Assembly: GCA_012516935.1 (NCBI GenBank)
Contig: JAAYVZ010000167.1
Span: 1 to 64,000 of the forward strand
Length of the DNA stretch: 64,000 bases
Direction of reading: 5' to 3'
Source of the DNA: Holophagae bacterium
GTDB taxonomy: Bacteria; Acidobacteriota; Thermoanaerobaculia; Thermoanaerobaculales; Thermoanaerobaculaceae
Part shown: one piece after another, positions 39,126-47,686 of the stretch
How positions within the stretch are numbered: the first letter of the stretch is position 1
Layout: each line of letters begins with the position of its first letter
Notes under the pieces: model-generated
The model's database searches: none
Seen by the model: the letters and a program-made list of their open reading frames with translations, nothing else
What the model was told of the DNA's origin: nothing
Program-made: the position numbers and the translations under genes

Positions 39126-40145
39126 TCAGCGGTAGCGCTGGCGGATCGTCGGAATGAGGTAGCCGTCGAAGGCGCGCTGAAGGTCGTACTCGGGTGCGAA
39201 GCCCCAGTCGTGACGGGCGGCGCTATCGTCCACGTCGGCTGGCCACGAGTCGAGAATGCCCTGGCGCCTGGCGTCGATCTGGTAGGAGATTGCGGCTCCG
39301 GGAAACGCCAGCCGGACGATGCTCTCGATCTCGTTTGCCGAGGGGTTGAAGGCGCTGATGTTGTAAACCGTACGAGAGAGCCGCCCGTGGGGCGCCGCAG
39401 CCAACGCGAGCAGGGCGGTGACGCCGTCGGGCATGGCCATGAACGGTATGCGTGTGTCGGGTCGGGCGAAGCAGGCGTACGGCTTGCCTTGGGCCGCTGC
39501 ATGGATCATTTCGGGGGCGTAGTCGGAGGTCCCGCCCGACGGCACCGTCACGGCCGAGATAAGACCGGGGAAGCGGATGGCCCGGAAGTCCACCTTGCCG
39601 GCCAGGATTTCGGGTGCCAAGCGCTTGTAGTGACGGGCGTAATAGCGTCCCAGGTGCTCGCAGTAGAGCTTGTTGCAGCCGTACATCGTCGATGGGGCGT
39701 TGAACTCGTCCTCGCCCACCTTCCCAGCCCGGTCCTTCGCCTCGAGGTTGGGCAACCCGTACGCGGCAATCGAGGACGGGTACAGGAACACCACCGGCCG
39801 TCCGTGCGACTCTCCTTGCCGCTGGGCGAACTCGAGCAGGTGCAGCGTGCCCTCCACGTTGACCTGATGCGCGGCAATAGGTGTGAACTCGCTTCGGGTC
39901 GAAAGCAGTGCTGCAAGGTGGAAGATGAGGTCCACCTCGTACTCGGCGATGAAGCGCTCGAGTAGCGCCGTATCGAGGATCGAACCGATGATCTCCTGGT
40001 CGACGAGCCGGGCCAGCTCGGGTTCCAGAGCCTTGACGTCGAGAGTGACGATACGGCGATCTCCCCGGCCTGCCAGGCTGGTGATGAGCCCGTGACCGAT
40101 CTCGCCGCTAGCACCGGTGATGAGTACGACAGGCTTGCGTAGCAT
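39126..40145 (-). CDS. SDR-type L-threonine 3-dehydrogenase-like epimerase-family protein
   Basis: The 339-residue extended SDR protein has the NAD motif VVLITGASGEIGHGL near residue 6, HLAALLSTRSEFTPIAAHQVNVEGTLHLLE and the catalytic YxxxK (STMYGCNKLYCEHLGRYY). The C-terminal half, NISAFNPSANEIESIV and the stretch DARRQGILDSWPADVDDS followed by ARHDWGF, matches the epimerase-type threonine dehydrogenases rather than UDP-glucose 4-epimerases. Such enzymes oxidise L-threonine to 2-amino-3-ketobutyrate. No glycine C-acetyltransferase (Kbl) is nearby. ATG 40145 has GGAGG 9 nt upstream. A nucleotide-sugar epimerase remains possible, given the flippase and glycosyltransferase next door. Confidence 0.75.
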   Translation of the reverse strand: MLRKPVVLITGASGEIGHGLITSLAGRGDRRIVTLDVKALEPELARLVDQEIIGSILDTALLERFIAEYEVDLIFHLAALLSTRSEFTPIAAHQVNVEGTLHLLEFAQRQGESHGRPVVFLYPSSIAAYGLPNLEAKDRAGKVGEDEFNAPSTMYGCNKLYCEHLGRYYARHYKRLAPEILAGKVDFRAIRFPGLISAVTVPSGGTSDYAPEMIHAAAQGKPYACFARPDTRIPFMAMPDGVTALLALAAAPHGRLSRTVYNISAFNPSANEIESIVRLAFPGAAISYQIDARRQGILDSWPADVDDSAARHDWGFAPEYDLQRAFDGYLIPTIRQRYR

Positions 40146-40251
40146 GTTGGGGGGCCTCCGTGGGGTTGCGGCACAGCCTCGGGGCTGTCCGGTGGTTGCT
40201 GGGCGCAGCCTATCACAACCCGGGCAGTGGGAGAATGCTTTTGGTTGAACC

Positions 40252-41694
40252 GTGGCGCGCCTCGATCTCTCTCGCTCGACGGTCGCTGCGCCGGCGCTGG
40301 CGGTGCTGGCCGGCAGCGTCTCCGCTCTTTTCGGGACGCTAGCCGTCCGCATCATCATGGCTCGCGCCCTGACGCCGACCGAGCTCGGCGTCGTGCTGCT
40401 GGGTATCGCTGTTGTCTCGGCCTTGGGAGGGGTGGCGGGGCTCGGCCTGGCTACGGCCGCGGCGGAGCGGATCGCCCGGCTACGTGCCGGCGGCGCTGAG
40501 GAGGCGGCCCGAAGATGCGCCCAAAGCGCGGTTCGTCTCGGGCTCGGGAGCGGCGCGGCGATGTCGACGCTGGTGGTCGTGACTACCCTTTTCTTTCCCT
40601 TTTCGCTGCAGTCTGCTGCGCTCCGCACAACCCTTCTGGTTCTTGCGCCGGTGGTGCTCGCGCTGGCGATCGGGGGGGCGACAGTGGGCGTCACCAGGGG
40701 CTTTGGCGACACCTTCGGCCGCGCGGTGCTGCGCGATGGTGGGGGAGGGGCGTTGCGTGCCCTGGCCGTGGGTGCAGCGGTGCTTGCGGGCGGGGGGCGC
40801 CTCGCAGTGGCGGCTGGCTTCGCGCTGGGTTCGCTGGTTGCCGAGGCCTCCTTTCTCACCTTCGCGGCGCGACGAGGGTTCTGCGGCGTTCTGACGCGTC
40901 CCGGTGGAGATCGGGGGCTGATCGCGGCTTTGGTGCCGTTTTTGGTCATCGAGCTGTGCGGACAGCTCGGCGCCTGGATGGATGTGATCCTCCTCGGTGT
41001 GTTCGCCCCGGCAGCCGTGGTCGGGGTGTACGGTGTGGCCCGGGGTCTGACCAAGGCTGCGCAGCTCGTACTGGCCTCGGTGGGACACCGCTTTCTCCCG
41101 CAAGCCACCGTGTTCGGTCCGGGTCCGGAGCTGGCCCGGCTCTATGTGCGCTCGAGGCTTTTCACGTTCGCGCTCGTCTGGCCGGCGGTGGTGGCGTTCC
41201 TCCTCGTACCCGAGCTGGTCCTGCGGACGCTGTTCGGTGCCGCCTACGCCGGAGGTGCCGGTCCGCTGCGCCTTTTGGGGTTGGCCCTCCTGGTGGACTG
41301 GTTCGCGGTGGGGAAGGACGGCGCTCTCGTAGCGGCTGGGTGGGGAGCGGTGGTCTCGCGTGTCGCCAGTCTCGCCACCTTGGCCGGCCTCGCTGTGACT
41401 CTGGTGCTGGTACCTCGGCTGGGAGCGGCCGGGGCCGCCCTGGCTCTCCTGATCATGGCCGGCGGGCGCGGGCTCGGGTTGGCCGTCGAGCTCGGGAGAC
41501 GAGAGCCGACGCCACTTCTTCGCCACGATCTGCCTGCACCGGTCGTCGTGGGGCTGCTGGCGGTGCTGGCCGCGGCGGTCCTGACGTTGGGTCCGCTGAC
41601 GCAGCTCGTCAAGGCGGGAGTGGTCGCGGCCGTGGGCTCGGGGCTCGCTGTCAGAAGCCTGTGGCGCGGTCGTCAACCCTGGCCGGCCCGGTAA
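40252..41694 (+). CDS. Polysaccharide-type flippase (MOP/Wzx-like)
   Basis: The 480-residue integral membrane protein has about 13-14 hydrophobic helices. It follows the MOP superfamily pattern: an N-terminal VLAGSVSALFGTLAVRIIMARALTPTELGVVLLGIAVVSALGG, then QLGAWMDVILLGVFAPAAVVGVYGVARGLTKAAQLVLASVGHRFLPQA. These proteins move lipid-linked sugars across the inner membrane. GTG 40252 is the first in-frame start, with no good ribosome site, so the start is uncertain. Its 3' end overlaps the convergent glycosyltransferase gene by 22 bp, and the two plausibly work in the same surface-glycan process. Confidence 0.78.
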   Translation: MARLDLSRSTVAAPALAVLAGSVSALFGTLAVRIIMARALTPTELGVVLLGIAVVSALGGVAGLGLATAAAERIARLRAGGAEEAARRCAQSAVRLGLGSGAAMSTLVVVTTLFFPFSLQSAALRTTLLVLAPVVLALAIGGATVGVTRGFGDTFGRAVLRDGGGGALRALAVGAAVLAGGGRLAVAAGFALGSLVAEASFLTFAARRGFCGVLTRPGGDRGLIAALVPFLVIELCGQLGAWMDVILLGVFAPAAVVGVYGVARGLTKAAQLVLASVGHRFLPQATVFGPGPELARLYVRSRLFTFALVWPAVVAFLLVPELVLRTLFGAAYAGGAGPLRLLGLALLVDWFAVGKDGALVAAGWGAVVSRVASLATLAGLAVTLVLVPRLGAAGAALALLIMAGGRGLGLAVELGRREPTPLLRHDLPAPVVVGLLAVLAAAVLTLGPLTQLVKAGVVAAVGSGLAVRSLWRGRQPWPAR

Positions 41695-42848
41695 CGGCTG
41701 ATCGCCTCCTCGTAGCAGGCACGAGCGGCCGCGGCGATGCGCGAGGGATGGTGCTCGTCGAGCGTCTGCCGGCCGCTGGCGACCAGTTGCTGGCGCAACC
41801 CGGAATCGGTCGCCAACCGGGCCACCTCCGCGGCAAACGCCTCGGCCGATGCGGCCACCAAAGCACCCACAGGGCGGTCCGTGCCGAGCCCCGCACTCCC
41901 TGCCGGTGTGGTGACGGCGGGCACACCCGCGGCCCAGGCCTCCAGCAGGCGCATGCGGACTCCGGAGCCGATCCGCAATGGAATGAGGGCGATAGAACGA
42001 GGGTCGTACATGCGGCGCGCAGCGGCAACGATGCCGTGGCGAACGATGCTGGCCAAGCCCCGCCCGAGGGTGTCCGATCCCGGGCCGGCGAGGTGGAGGA
42101 CAGCATCGGGGAGACACAACCGGAGGCGCGGCCAGACCTCACGTAGCAGCCATTCGGCACCGTCGCGGTTGGGCCGCCAGTCGAAAGAGCCGAGGCACAG
42201 CAGGGGGGGGTCGCCGGAGAGGCGCTCACAGTCGCCTGCCGGCATCAGCGGTAGGGCTGCTGGGACCACCCGCACGATGGCCTCGGGAGCCAACTCGCGC
42301 AGACGGGTGCTGTCGGAGTCGGAGATGGCAGCGACGACGTGGGCACTGCGACAGGCGGCCGACTCGGCTCGAGCCAGCGCGCGGGCCTCGCGAGCAAGGA
42401 AAGCCCGCAAGGGCCACCACGAGATCGTCGCCAGCCGGGCGATCAGGTCGGACTCGACGTTCTCCTGCCGCAGCACGGTCGCGACGCGACCTCTGACGGC
42501 CGGCAACAGCCAGCCGAGCTGTGCCTGCTGGAGATGCAAGACGGCAGGGCGAAAGCGGTCCAACTCCTCGGTGACCGCTGCGGCGAGGGTCTTCATCTCG
42601 TAACGCGCCATCACGGCCGAGCCGCTCCGGACGATCGCCAGAAGGCTCCAGGGCCAGGTGCGGGGGCGGGCAGGGACGGATCGGACATCGACCGCCGGAA
42701 GCTGTGGCGGTTCGCTGCCAACGGTCGGTGCGACGACCCGTGGCTCGGCACCCGCCATGGCCAGGGCGTCCACCAACCCCCGCAGGTCGACCCGGCCGCC
42801 ACCGATGGCCGGCCAAGGTGACTTGGTTGCGACGCACAGAACGCGCAT
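41673..42848 (-). CDS. Glycosyltransferase family 4-like protein
   Basis: The 391-residue protein has a GT-B layout. The N-terminal domain opens with MRVLCVATKSPWPAIGGGRVDLRGLVDAL and carries HLQQAQLG and VLRQENVESDL. The C-terminal nucleotide-sugar domain has LLCLGSFDWRPNRDGAEWLLREVWP, LHLAGPGSD and a catalytic ExxxxxE-like region, IPLRIGSGVRMRLLEAWAAGVPAVTT. The donor and acceptor cannot be read from sequence. ATG 42848 follows GGGAGC; GTG one codon earlier is an alternative. It converges on and overlaps the flippase. Nothing is seen in 42849-43021. Confidence 0.8.
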   Translation of the reverse strand: MRVLCVATKSPWPAIGGGRVDLRGLVDALAMAGAEPRVVAPTVGSEPPQLPAVDVRSVPARPRTWPWSLLAIVRSGSAVMARYEMKTLAAAVTEELDRFRPAVLHLQQAQLGWLLPAVRGRVATVLRQENVESDLIARLATISWWPLRAFLAREARALARAESAACRSAHVVAAISDSDSTRLRELAPEAIVRVVPAALPLMPAGDCERLSGDPPLLCLGSFDWRPNRDGAEWLLREVWPRLRLCLPDAVLHLAGPGSDTLGRGLASIVRHGIVAAARRMYDPRSIALIPLRIGSGVRMRLLEAWAAGVPAVTTPAGSAGLGTDRPVGALVAASAEAFAAEVARLATDSGLRQQLVASGRQTLDEHHPSRIAAAARACYEEAISRYRAGQG

Positions 42849-43021
42849 CACGCTCCCGGGGCGTCGACTCCTCAGACCGAGAGATCGGACAGCAGTCGTC
42901 GGGAGACACGCCCCTCACCCGCCCGGAGGATACATGCCCTTCGGCTGCAAGGGGAGAGGTCGAGAGAAGGCCGAGCTGGAAACCGCACAGCGCGGGTACG
43001 AGGTCGGAAGCGTGCCGCTGC

Positions 43022-44071
43022 TCAAGCGATGGTGACGTCCGGACAGAGGTAGACGTCCTGAATGGCGTGCAGCAGCGCCACGCCGTCGGCCATCGGCTTC
43101 TGGAACGCCTTGCGACCTGAAATGAGCCCCATACCACCAGCACGCTTATTGACTACGGCGGTGAGCACCGCCTGCGCGAGGTCGTTTGCGCCCGAGGCTC
43201 CGCCGGAGTTGATCATCCCCATGCGGCCCAGATAGCAGTTGGCGACCTGCCAGCGGGTCCACTCGATGGGGTTGTTCACGGCCAGCTTCTCGTACACCAG
43301 CTTCGACGTGTGGCCGAAGCCGACCGCGGTGTAGCCGCCCTGGCACTCGGGCTGTTTCTGCTTGATGATGTCGGCTTCGATGGTGACGCCGATGTGATTG
43401 GCCTGCCCTGTCAGGTCGGCGGACGTGTGGTAGTCCACACCGTCCTTCTTGAACGCCGAGTTCCGCGTGTAGCACCACAGCACCGTGAACATCCCCAGCT
43501 CGTGGGCGGCCTGGAACGCCTCCGAGACCTCCTGGATCTGCCGACGCGACTCCGCTGAGCCGAAGTAGATGGTGGCGCCGATACCGGCCGCCCCGAGGTT
43601 GAACGCCTGCTCGACCGTGCCGTACATCGTCTGGTCGTAGGTCAGCGGATAGGTCAGGGTCTCGTTGTGGTTGAGCTTGACGATGAAGGGGATCCGGTGG
43701 GCCCAGCGGCGGGCCACCGAGCCCAGCACCCCGAGTGTCGAGGCGACGGCGTTACACCCGCCCTCCATCGCCAGACGTATGATGTTCTCGCCGTCCATGT
43801 AGATCGGGTTGGGCGCGAACGAGGCTGCGGCCGAGTGCTCGATCCCCTGGTCGACCGGCAGGATCGACAGGTAGCCGCTCCCGGCAAGACGTCCGGTCCC
43901 GAGCATCCAGCTCAGTGCCTTGAGCACGTTCACGGGCCGATCCGAAGGGATGAAGATCCGGTCTACGAAGTCGGGGCCCGGCAGGTGCAGCATGCTCTTG
44001 GGGATCCCCTGGCAGGTGTAGTCGAGCAGCCCGACCTTGTCACCCAGATGCTGGCGGATGGCGTCGATCAT
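43022..44071 (-). CDS. fbaB: Class I fructose-bisphosphate aldolase (FbaB type)
   Basis: The 349-residue Schiff-base aldolase works in gluconeogenesis or glycolysis. Typical segments are [68 protein letters not shown] and [19 protein letters not shown], all close to E. coli FbaB, which is nearly the same length. ATG 44071 has a perfect GGGAGGT 4 nt upstream, and an extended -10 (TGGTACAAT) lies about 25 nt before. It clearly has its own expression signals even though the upstream RluA frame continues into it without a stop. Confidence 0.93.
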   Translation of the reverse strand: MIDAIRQHLGDKVGLLDYTCQGIPKSMLHLPGPDFVDRIFIPSDRPVNVLKALSWMLGTGRLAGSGYLSILPVDQGIEHSAAASFAPNPIYMDGENIIRLAMEGGCNAVASTLGVLGSVARRWAHRIPFIVKLNHNETLTYPLTYDQTMYGTVEQAFNLGAAGIGATIYFGSAESRRQIQEVSEAFQAAHELGMFTVLWCYTRNSAFKKDGVDYHTSADLTGQANHIGVTIEADIIKQKQPECQGGYTAVGFGHTSKLVYEKLAVNNPIEWTRWQVANCYLGRMGMINSGGASGANDLAQAVLTAVVNKRAGGMGLISGRKAFQKPMADGVALLHAIQDVYLCPDVTIA

Positions 44072-45064
44072 GGGCACCTCCCTATGGGTTCCGATTGTAC
44101 CAGCTCTCGTCCCCCAAAGGTCCGACCGGTAGCTCCCTCGTGGCGGCACGAAACGTCGCTGCACCATCGACACGTCTTTGACGGCCTCGCCAACCTCGAC
44201 GCGGGGCTGGTTACGCCTTCGGCTCGCGTCACCGCGAGCAGTCGCACCCCGAGAGCCGCCTGCGGCGGCGCGCCTCGCGCAAGGCGGGGGATCGGGCTTC
44301 GATTCGAGGTGAACGAGCCCGGCCTCCCGGGCGACGGCCGAGATGCGTCCCCCGAGCTCGGCGAGAGCTGCGGCGAAGTCGGTGGGCAGTGGCGCCGCAA
44401 GGACGAGCGGCGGCTGGTTGGCGAGTGCCGGAAGGGCTAGACGCCAGGCGTGCAGCAAGGTGTGTCCGGGTGCGAGGTGGCGCCGCAGCCGGGCGTCGCG
44501 CACGCCACGATGACGGGGGCCGCCGTAGAGATCGTCGCCGACAACCGGATGCCCGGCGTGCGCGAGATGAACCCGGAGCTGGTGGGTGCGGCCGGTATGC
44601 GGCACGAGCTCCACGAGCGAGACATGCGGTGCGGTTGCGAGCACCCGGTAGCTGCTCGAGGCGAGCTTACCGCCGTCAGCGACCCGCATGCGGCGGCGGT
44701 CGCGGACGTCCGGCGCCAGCGGCCAGGCGTACCCGCCAACTGCGGGTCGTGGTGAGCCCCAGACGAGCGCCAGATAGGTTTTCTCGATCCGACGATCGGC
44801 GAAGGCGGACACGAGGAGACGGTGATACTCCGCGTCGCGGGCCACGAGAACCAGGCCGGAGGTGCCGATGTCCAAACGATGCACGAGCCATAACGACTGT
44901 GCATCCACTCCCCATACCTTTCGGTCTTCTTGAGAGAGGATCTCGGTCAGCCTCGAGACTGCATCATCTGGCTTGTTGCGAGACGTTGCCAGGCTGAGAC
45001 CAGGTGGCTTGTTGAACGCCACCAGTCGGTCATCGGAGAAGATCAACGCAACAGGATACTCCAC
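43022..45064 (-). CDS. RluA-family rRNA pseudouridine synthase, reading through in frame into fbaB
   Basis: The first ~260 residues form a pseudouridine synthase: [23 protein letters not shown], the catalytic [57 protein letters not shown]. No stop follows. A linker of about 90 residues (Arg/Pro-rich, with the fbaB promoter and ribosome site inside it) joins directly to the aldolase start. The result would be a 680-residue fusion. A lost stop codon or a small indel in sequence or assembly is the simplest reading; a true fusion protein is possible. Start is GTG 45064 or TTG 45082; neither has a strong ribosome site. Confidence 0.7.
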   Translation of the reverse strand: MEYPVALIFSDDRLVAFNKPPGLSLATSRNKPDDAVSRLTEILSQEDRKVWGVDAQSLWLVHRLDIGTSGLVLVARDAEYHRLLVSAFADRRIEKTYLALVWGSPRPAVGGYAWPLAPDVRDRRRMRVADGGKLASSSYRVLATAPHVSLVELVPHTGRTHQLRVHLAHAGHPVVGDDLYGGPRHRGVRDARLRRHLAPGHTLLHAWRLALPALANQPPLVLAAPLPTDFAAALAELGGRISAVAREAGLVHLESKPDPPPCARRAAAGGSRGATARGDASRRRNQPRVEVGEAVKDVSMVQRRFVPPRGSYRSDLWGTRAGTIGTHREVPMIDAIRQHLGDKVGLLDYTCQGIPKSMLHLPGPDFVDRIFIPSDRPVNVLKALSWMLGTGRLAGSGYLSILPVDQGIEHSAAASFAPNPIYMDGENIIRLAMEGGCNAVASTLGVLGSVARRWAHRIPFIVKLNHNETLTYPLTYDQTMYGTVEQAFNLGAAGIGATIYFGSAESRRQIQEVSEAFQAAHELGMFTVLWCYTRNSAFKKDGVDYHTSADLTGQANHIGVTIEADIIKQKQPECQGGYTAVGFGHTSKLVYEKLAVNNPIEWTRWQVANCYLGRMGMINSGGASGANDLAQAVLTAVVNKRAGGMGLISGRKAFQKPMADGVALLHAIQDVYLCPDVTIA

Positions 45065-45103
45065 GGTGGAAGCTTGCCACAAGTTTTCGTCGTGCTCATC
45101 CTC

Positions 45104-45131
45104 TTGACAACGCGAATAAGAGGTTTACATT
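45104..45131 (+). promoter_or_regulatory. Strong promoter of the kamA cluster
   Basis: TTGACA (45104-45109), a 16-nt spacer and TACATT (45126-45131). A GTG start of a 62-codon frame lies 7 nt after the -10, while kamA starts about 320 nt further on. Confidence 0.65.
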
Positions 45132-45138
45132 GTGCGGC

Positions 45139-45327
45139 GTGGAGACCGATACCTCGCCAGACCACCCCCCAAGTATTTCGGTGCGCGTGACTTCCTGCCA
45201 CGCGTGCCGGCCGGGTGAGGCATCCCTGTCAATCGCCAACGTGCCTTTTCCCCCTGCGCGGGTCTCCGCGCGGGTGCATCTCACCTCCTGCTTGTGGCCC
45301 CGTGCCGCCGTGAAGCCCCAGGGATAA
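45139..45327 (+). CDS. Possible leaderless leader ORF of 62 residues upstream of kamA
   Basis: GTG 45139 (VETDTSPDHPPSISVRV) sits 7 nt after TACATT, the window's leaderless spacing, and runs to TAA 45325. The product has three cysteines, including SCHACRPGEA, and many Pro/Arg/Ser. I recognise no family. It could be a regulatory leader peptide, a small precursor peptide for the downstream ligases, or simply a chance frame across a structured RNA leader, since hairpins such as GCGCGG-GTCT-CCGCGC lie inside it. Confidence 0.3.
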   Translation: METDTSPDHPPSISVRVTSCHACRPGEASLSIANVPFPPARVSARVHLTSCLWPRAAVKPQG

Positions 45328-45459
45328 CGACGCGATGCGCATGGAGCCCCCCGGGGTGAAACGTCCGGTGCTGACCGGGCACGGTGTCCGGCCAGCGTTC
45401 AGCCGCAGGCTTTTCGCCGCTGCAAAACCTGAATCCTCCCCGTGTGGAGGTCGGAGACC
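45328..45459 (+). promoter_or_regulatory. Structured kamA leader with a hairpin masking the ribosome site
   Basis: The leader contains CCGGGCA-CGG-TGTCCGG (around 45380-45396) and, just before the start, CCTCC (45435-45439) that can pair with GGAGG (45446-45450). This would hide the Shine-Dalgarno of kamA. I could not match it to lysine, cobalamin, SAM or glycine riboswitches. It may be an unassigned regulatory RNA or a translation-coupled leader. Confidence 0.4.
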
Positions 45460-46620
45460 ATGAAAGAGACCACTGCACCAGCCGAACCACTGATACCTGG
45501 CGCGCGGCGCCTCGACATCTGCCGGATTCTCGGCGAGTCGTACGACCCCGCGCGCTGGAATGACTGGCACTGGCAGATGCGCCACCGCCTCAGCCGGCCC
45601 GAGCAGCTCGAGCAGCTCCTCCAGCTCATACCGGGAGAGCGCCGGGGCCTAGCGCTTTGTCAGGGCAAGCTTGCCGTTGCCGTTACGCCGTACCTCGCCG
45701 AGCTGCTCGACCCGCTCGACTCGTCATGTCCGCTGCGCATGCAGGTCGTGCCGCGCGAGGAGGAGGCGCTGGTGGCAGCCACCGACATGGTCGACCCGTG
45801 CGGTGAGGAGCACGACAGCGTGGTTCCTGGCCTGGTCCACCGCTACCCTGACCGCGTGCTGCTGCTGGCCATCGACACCTGTGCCGCGTACTGCCGGTAC
45901 TGCACGCGCTCACGTCTGGTCGCCCACGGTCGGCTCGGCGGGTTGGGGCAGCGTATCGATGCCATCATCGCCTATCTCGAGGCGCATACCGAGGTGCGGG
46001 ATGTCCTTATTTCCGGCGGCGATCCGTTGCTCTTCTCGGACGAGAAGCTCGACGAGCTGTTGGGACGGATCCGTGCTGTCCCGCACGTGGAGATGGTGCG
46101 GCTCGGTAGTCGCGTGGTGTCGTTCCTGCCGCAGCGCATCACACCTTCGCTGGTCACGGTGCTGCGCCAGCACCGAGTGTGGCTCTCGCTGCACTTCTCC
46201 CATGCCGCCGAGCTCACGCCGGAGGTCGCCCAGGCGTGCGACCTGCTCGCCGACGGTGGGATTCCGCTGGGCAGCCAGACCGTGCTGCTGCGCGGGATCA
46301 ACGACTCGGTGACGGAGCTGCGGGCGCTTTTTCACGGGCTGCTGAAGCTCCGCGTGCGCCCGTACTACCTCTACCAGTGCGACCCGGTGGTCGGGACGAG
46401 TCACCTACGTACGACGGTGGCCAAGGGGCTCGAGCTGGTTGCCGGCCTGCGGGGTCACACCAGCGGCTATGCCGTGCCCGCCTACGTGATCGACGCGCCT
46501 GGAGGGGGCGGCAAGGTGCCGATCCACCCCGAGACCGTGGTCGGCTACGAGAACGGTACGCTGCTGCTCCGCAACTGGGAAGGCGGGGTGTACACCTACC
46601 GTGATCCTGTGAACGTGTAG
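45460..46620 (+). CDS. kamA: Lysine 2,3-aminomutase (KamA family radical SAM enzyme)
   Basis: KamA turns L-lysine into L-beta-lysine using SAM, a 4Fe-4S cluster and PLP. In this 386-residue protein the cluster motif is C141, C145, C148 (CAAYCRYC). The PLP lysine is K352 in GGGGKVPIHPE. The two aspartates that hold the lysine side-chain amine in the Clostridium enzyme are both conserved (D308 in YQCDPV and D345 in VIDAPGG), so lysine is the likely substrate. It is longer than EpmB and has no EpmA neighbour. ATG 45460 follows GGAGG/GGAG. It is followed by two ATP-grasp ligases and a GNAT acetyltransferase, suggesting that beta-lysine is built into a larger product. Confidence 0.9.
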   Translation: MKETTAPAEPLIPGARRLDICRILGESYDPARWNDWHWQMRHRLSRPEQLEQLLQLIPGERRGLALCQGKLAVAVTPYLAELLDPLDSSCPLRMQVVPREEEALVAATDMVDPCGEEHDSVVPGLVHRYPDRVLLLAIDTCAAYCRYCTRSRLVAHGRLGGLGQRIDAIIAYLEAHTEVRDVLISGGDPLLFSDEKLDELLGRIRAVPHVEMVRLGSRVVSFLPQRITPSLVTVLRQHRVWLSLHFSHAAELTPEVAQACDLLADGGIPLGSQTVLLRGINDSVTELRALFHGLLKLRVRPYYLYQCDPVVGTSHLRTTVAKGLELVAGLRGHTSGYAVPAYVIDAPGGGGKVPIHPETVVGYENGTLLLRNWEGGVYTYRDPVNV

Positions 46621-46631
46621 GATCGTTGGGC

Positions 46632-46685
46632 ATGTCGTCTCCGCTCGGACTTCGACCACGTTCTGGCCGCGAGGCGGGAGCTTGA
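46632..46685 (+). CDS. Possible 17-residue ORF between kamA and the first ligase
   Basis: ATG 46632 (MSSPLGLRPRSGREAGA) is 8 nt after TAGGAT, which includes the kamA stop. Its TGA ends 2 nt before the ligase GTG, and the ligase ribosome site GGGAG lies inside its last codons. The arrangement would couple translation. Length alone gives little support. Confidence 0.2.
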   Translation: MSSPLGLRPRSGREAGA

Positions 46686-46687
46686 CC

Positions 46688-47683
46688 GTGCGGGTAGGAC
46701 TGACGTACGACCTCCGGGACGACTACCTGGCGCTCGGCTACTCGGCGGAGGAGACGGCGGAGTTCGACCGCGCCGAGACGATCGACGTCATCGCAGAGAC
46801 ACTCCGCTCGCTCGGCTACGAGGTCGATCGGATCGGGCATGCGCGAGCCTTGATGGCGCGCCTGCTGGCCGGAGACCGGTGGGACCTGGTGTTCAACGTG
46901 GCGGAAGGGCTGCACGGCTACGGCCGCGAGGCGCTGGTGCCGGCGTTGCTGGACGCCTATCAGATCCCATACACCTTCTCGGACCCGCTGGTGCTCGCCG
47001 TGACGCTCCACAAGGCGGCGTGCAAGCGCCTGGTCCGCGACCTCGGTGTGGCCACCCCGGCGTTCGCAGTCGTGGAGTCGGAGTCCGACCTGTGGGCCGT
47101 CGACCTCCCGTTTCCGCTGTTCGCAAAGCCGCTGGCGGAGGGCACCTCGAAGGGGATCTCGTCGGCCTCACGCTTGGTCGACCGGCCGGGTCTCGAGGGC
47201 CGCTGCCGCGAGCTACTCGCGGCCTTCGGGCAGCCGGTGCTGGTCGAGACCTACCTGCCTGGCCGCGAAGTGACGGTGGGCGTGCTCGGCACCGGGCCAC
47301 GGGCGCGAGTCCTCGCGGTCATGGAAGTGCTGCTCCGGGAAGCGGCCGAGGCCGGCGTGTACTCGCTGCACAACAAGGAGCACTACGAGCGGCTGGTCGA
47401 CTACCGGCTGGTCCCGCTCGACTCCGCTCTCGGGAGCGAGGCCGCCGAGATGAGCCTGCGCGTCTGGCGGGGGCTCGGCTGCCGGGACGGCGGGCGCGTC
47501 GACCTGCGGCAGGGGCCGGACGGACGGCTGCAGTTCATCGAGGTGAACCCCCTCGCCGGCCTCCATTACGAGCACTCGGACCTGCCCATCATGGCGCGCC
47601 TGTCCGGGATGCGCTTCGACGAGCTTGTGGCCGCCGTCATGGGCTCCGCGTCGGAGCGGCTCCGCGCGGCAGGAAAGGAGTAG
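46688..47683 (+). CDS. D-Ala-D-Ala ligase-like ATP-grasp enzyme 1
   Basis: The 331-residue protein has the ATP-grasp layout of carboxylate-amine ligases: N-terminal VRVGLTYDLRDDY..., LVFNVAEGLHGYGREALVPALLDAYQIPYTFSDPLVLAVTLHKAACKRLV, FPLFAKPLAEGTSKGISSAS (ATP lysine and glycine-rich loop), VETYLPGREVTVGVLGTG, and the metal site DLRQGPDGRLQFIEVNPLAGLHYEHSDLPIMARLSG. It should activate an acid by phosphorylation and join it to an amine; neither substrate is known. GTG 46688 has GGGAG 7 nt upstream; TTG 46682 is an alternative. The next gene starts 3 nt after the stop. Confidence 0.82.
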   Translation: MRVGLTYDLRDDYLALGYSAEETAEFDRAETIDVIAETLRSLGYEVDRIGHARALMARLLAGDRWDLVFNVAEGLHGYGREALVPALLDAYQIPYTFSDPLVLAVTLHKAACKRLVRDLGVATPAFAVVESESDLWAVDLPFPLFAKPLAEGTSKGISSASRLVDRPGLEGRCRELLAAFGQPVLVETYLPGREVTVGVLGTGPRARVLAVMEVLLREAAEAGVYSLHNKEHYERLVDYRLVPLDSALGSEAAEMSLRVWRGLGCRDGGRVDLRQGPDGRLQFIEVNPLAGLHYEHSDLPIMARLSGMRFDELVAAVMGSASERLRAAGKE

Positions 47684-47686
47684 GCG

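Noticed and set aside
45132-45459. Lysine riboswitch ahead of kamA
   Set aside because: The hairpins present do not show the lysine-aptamer core I know; recorded only as an unassigned leader.
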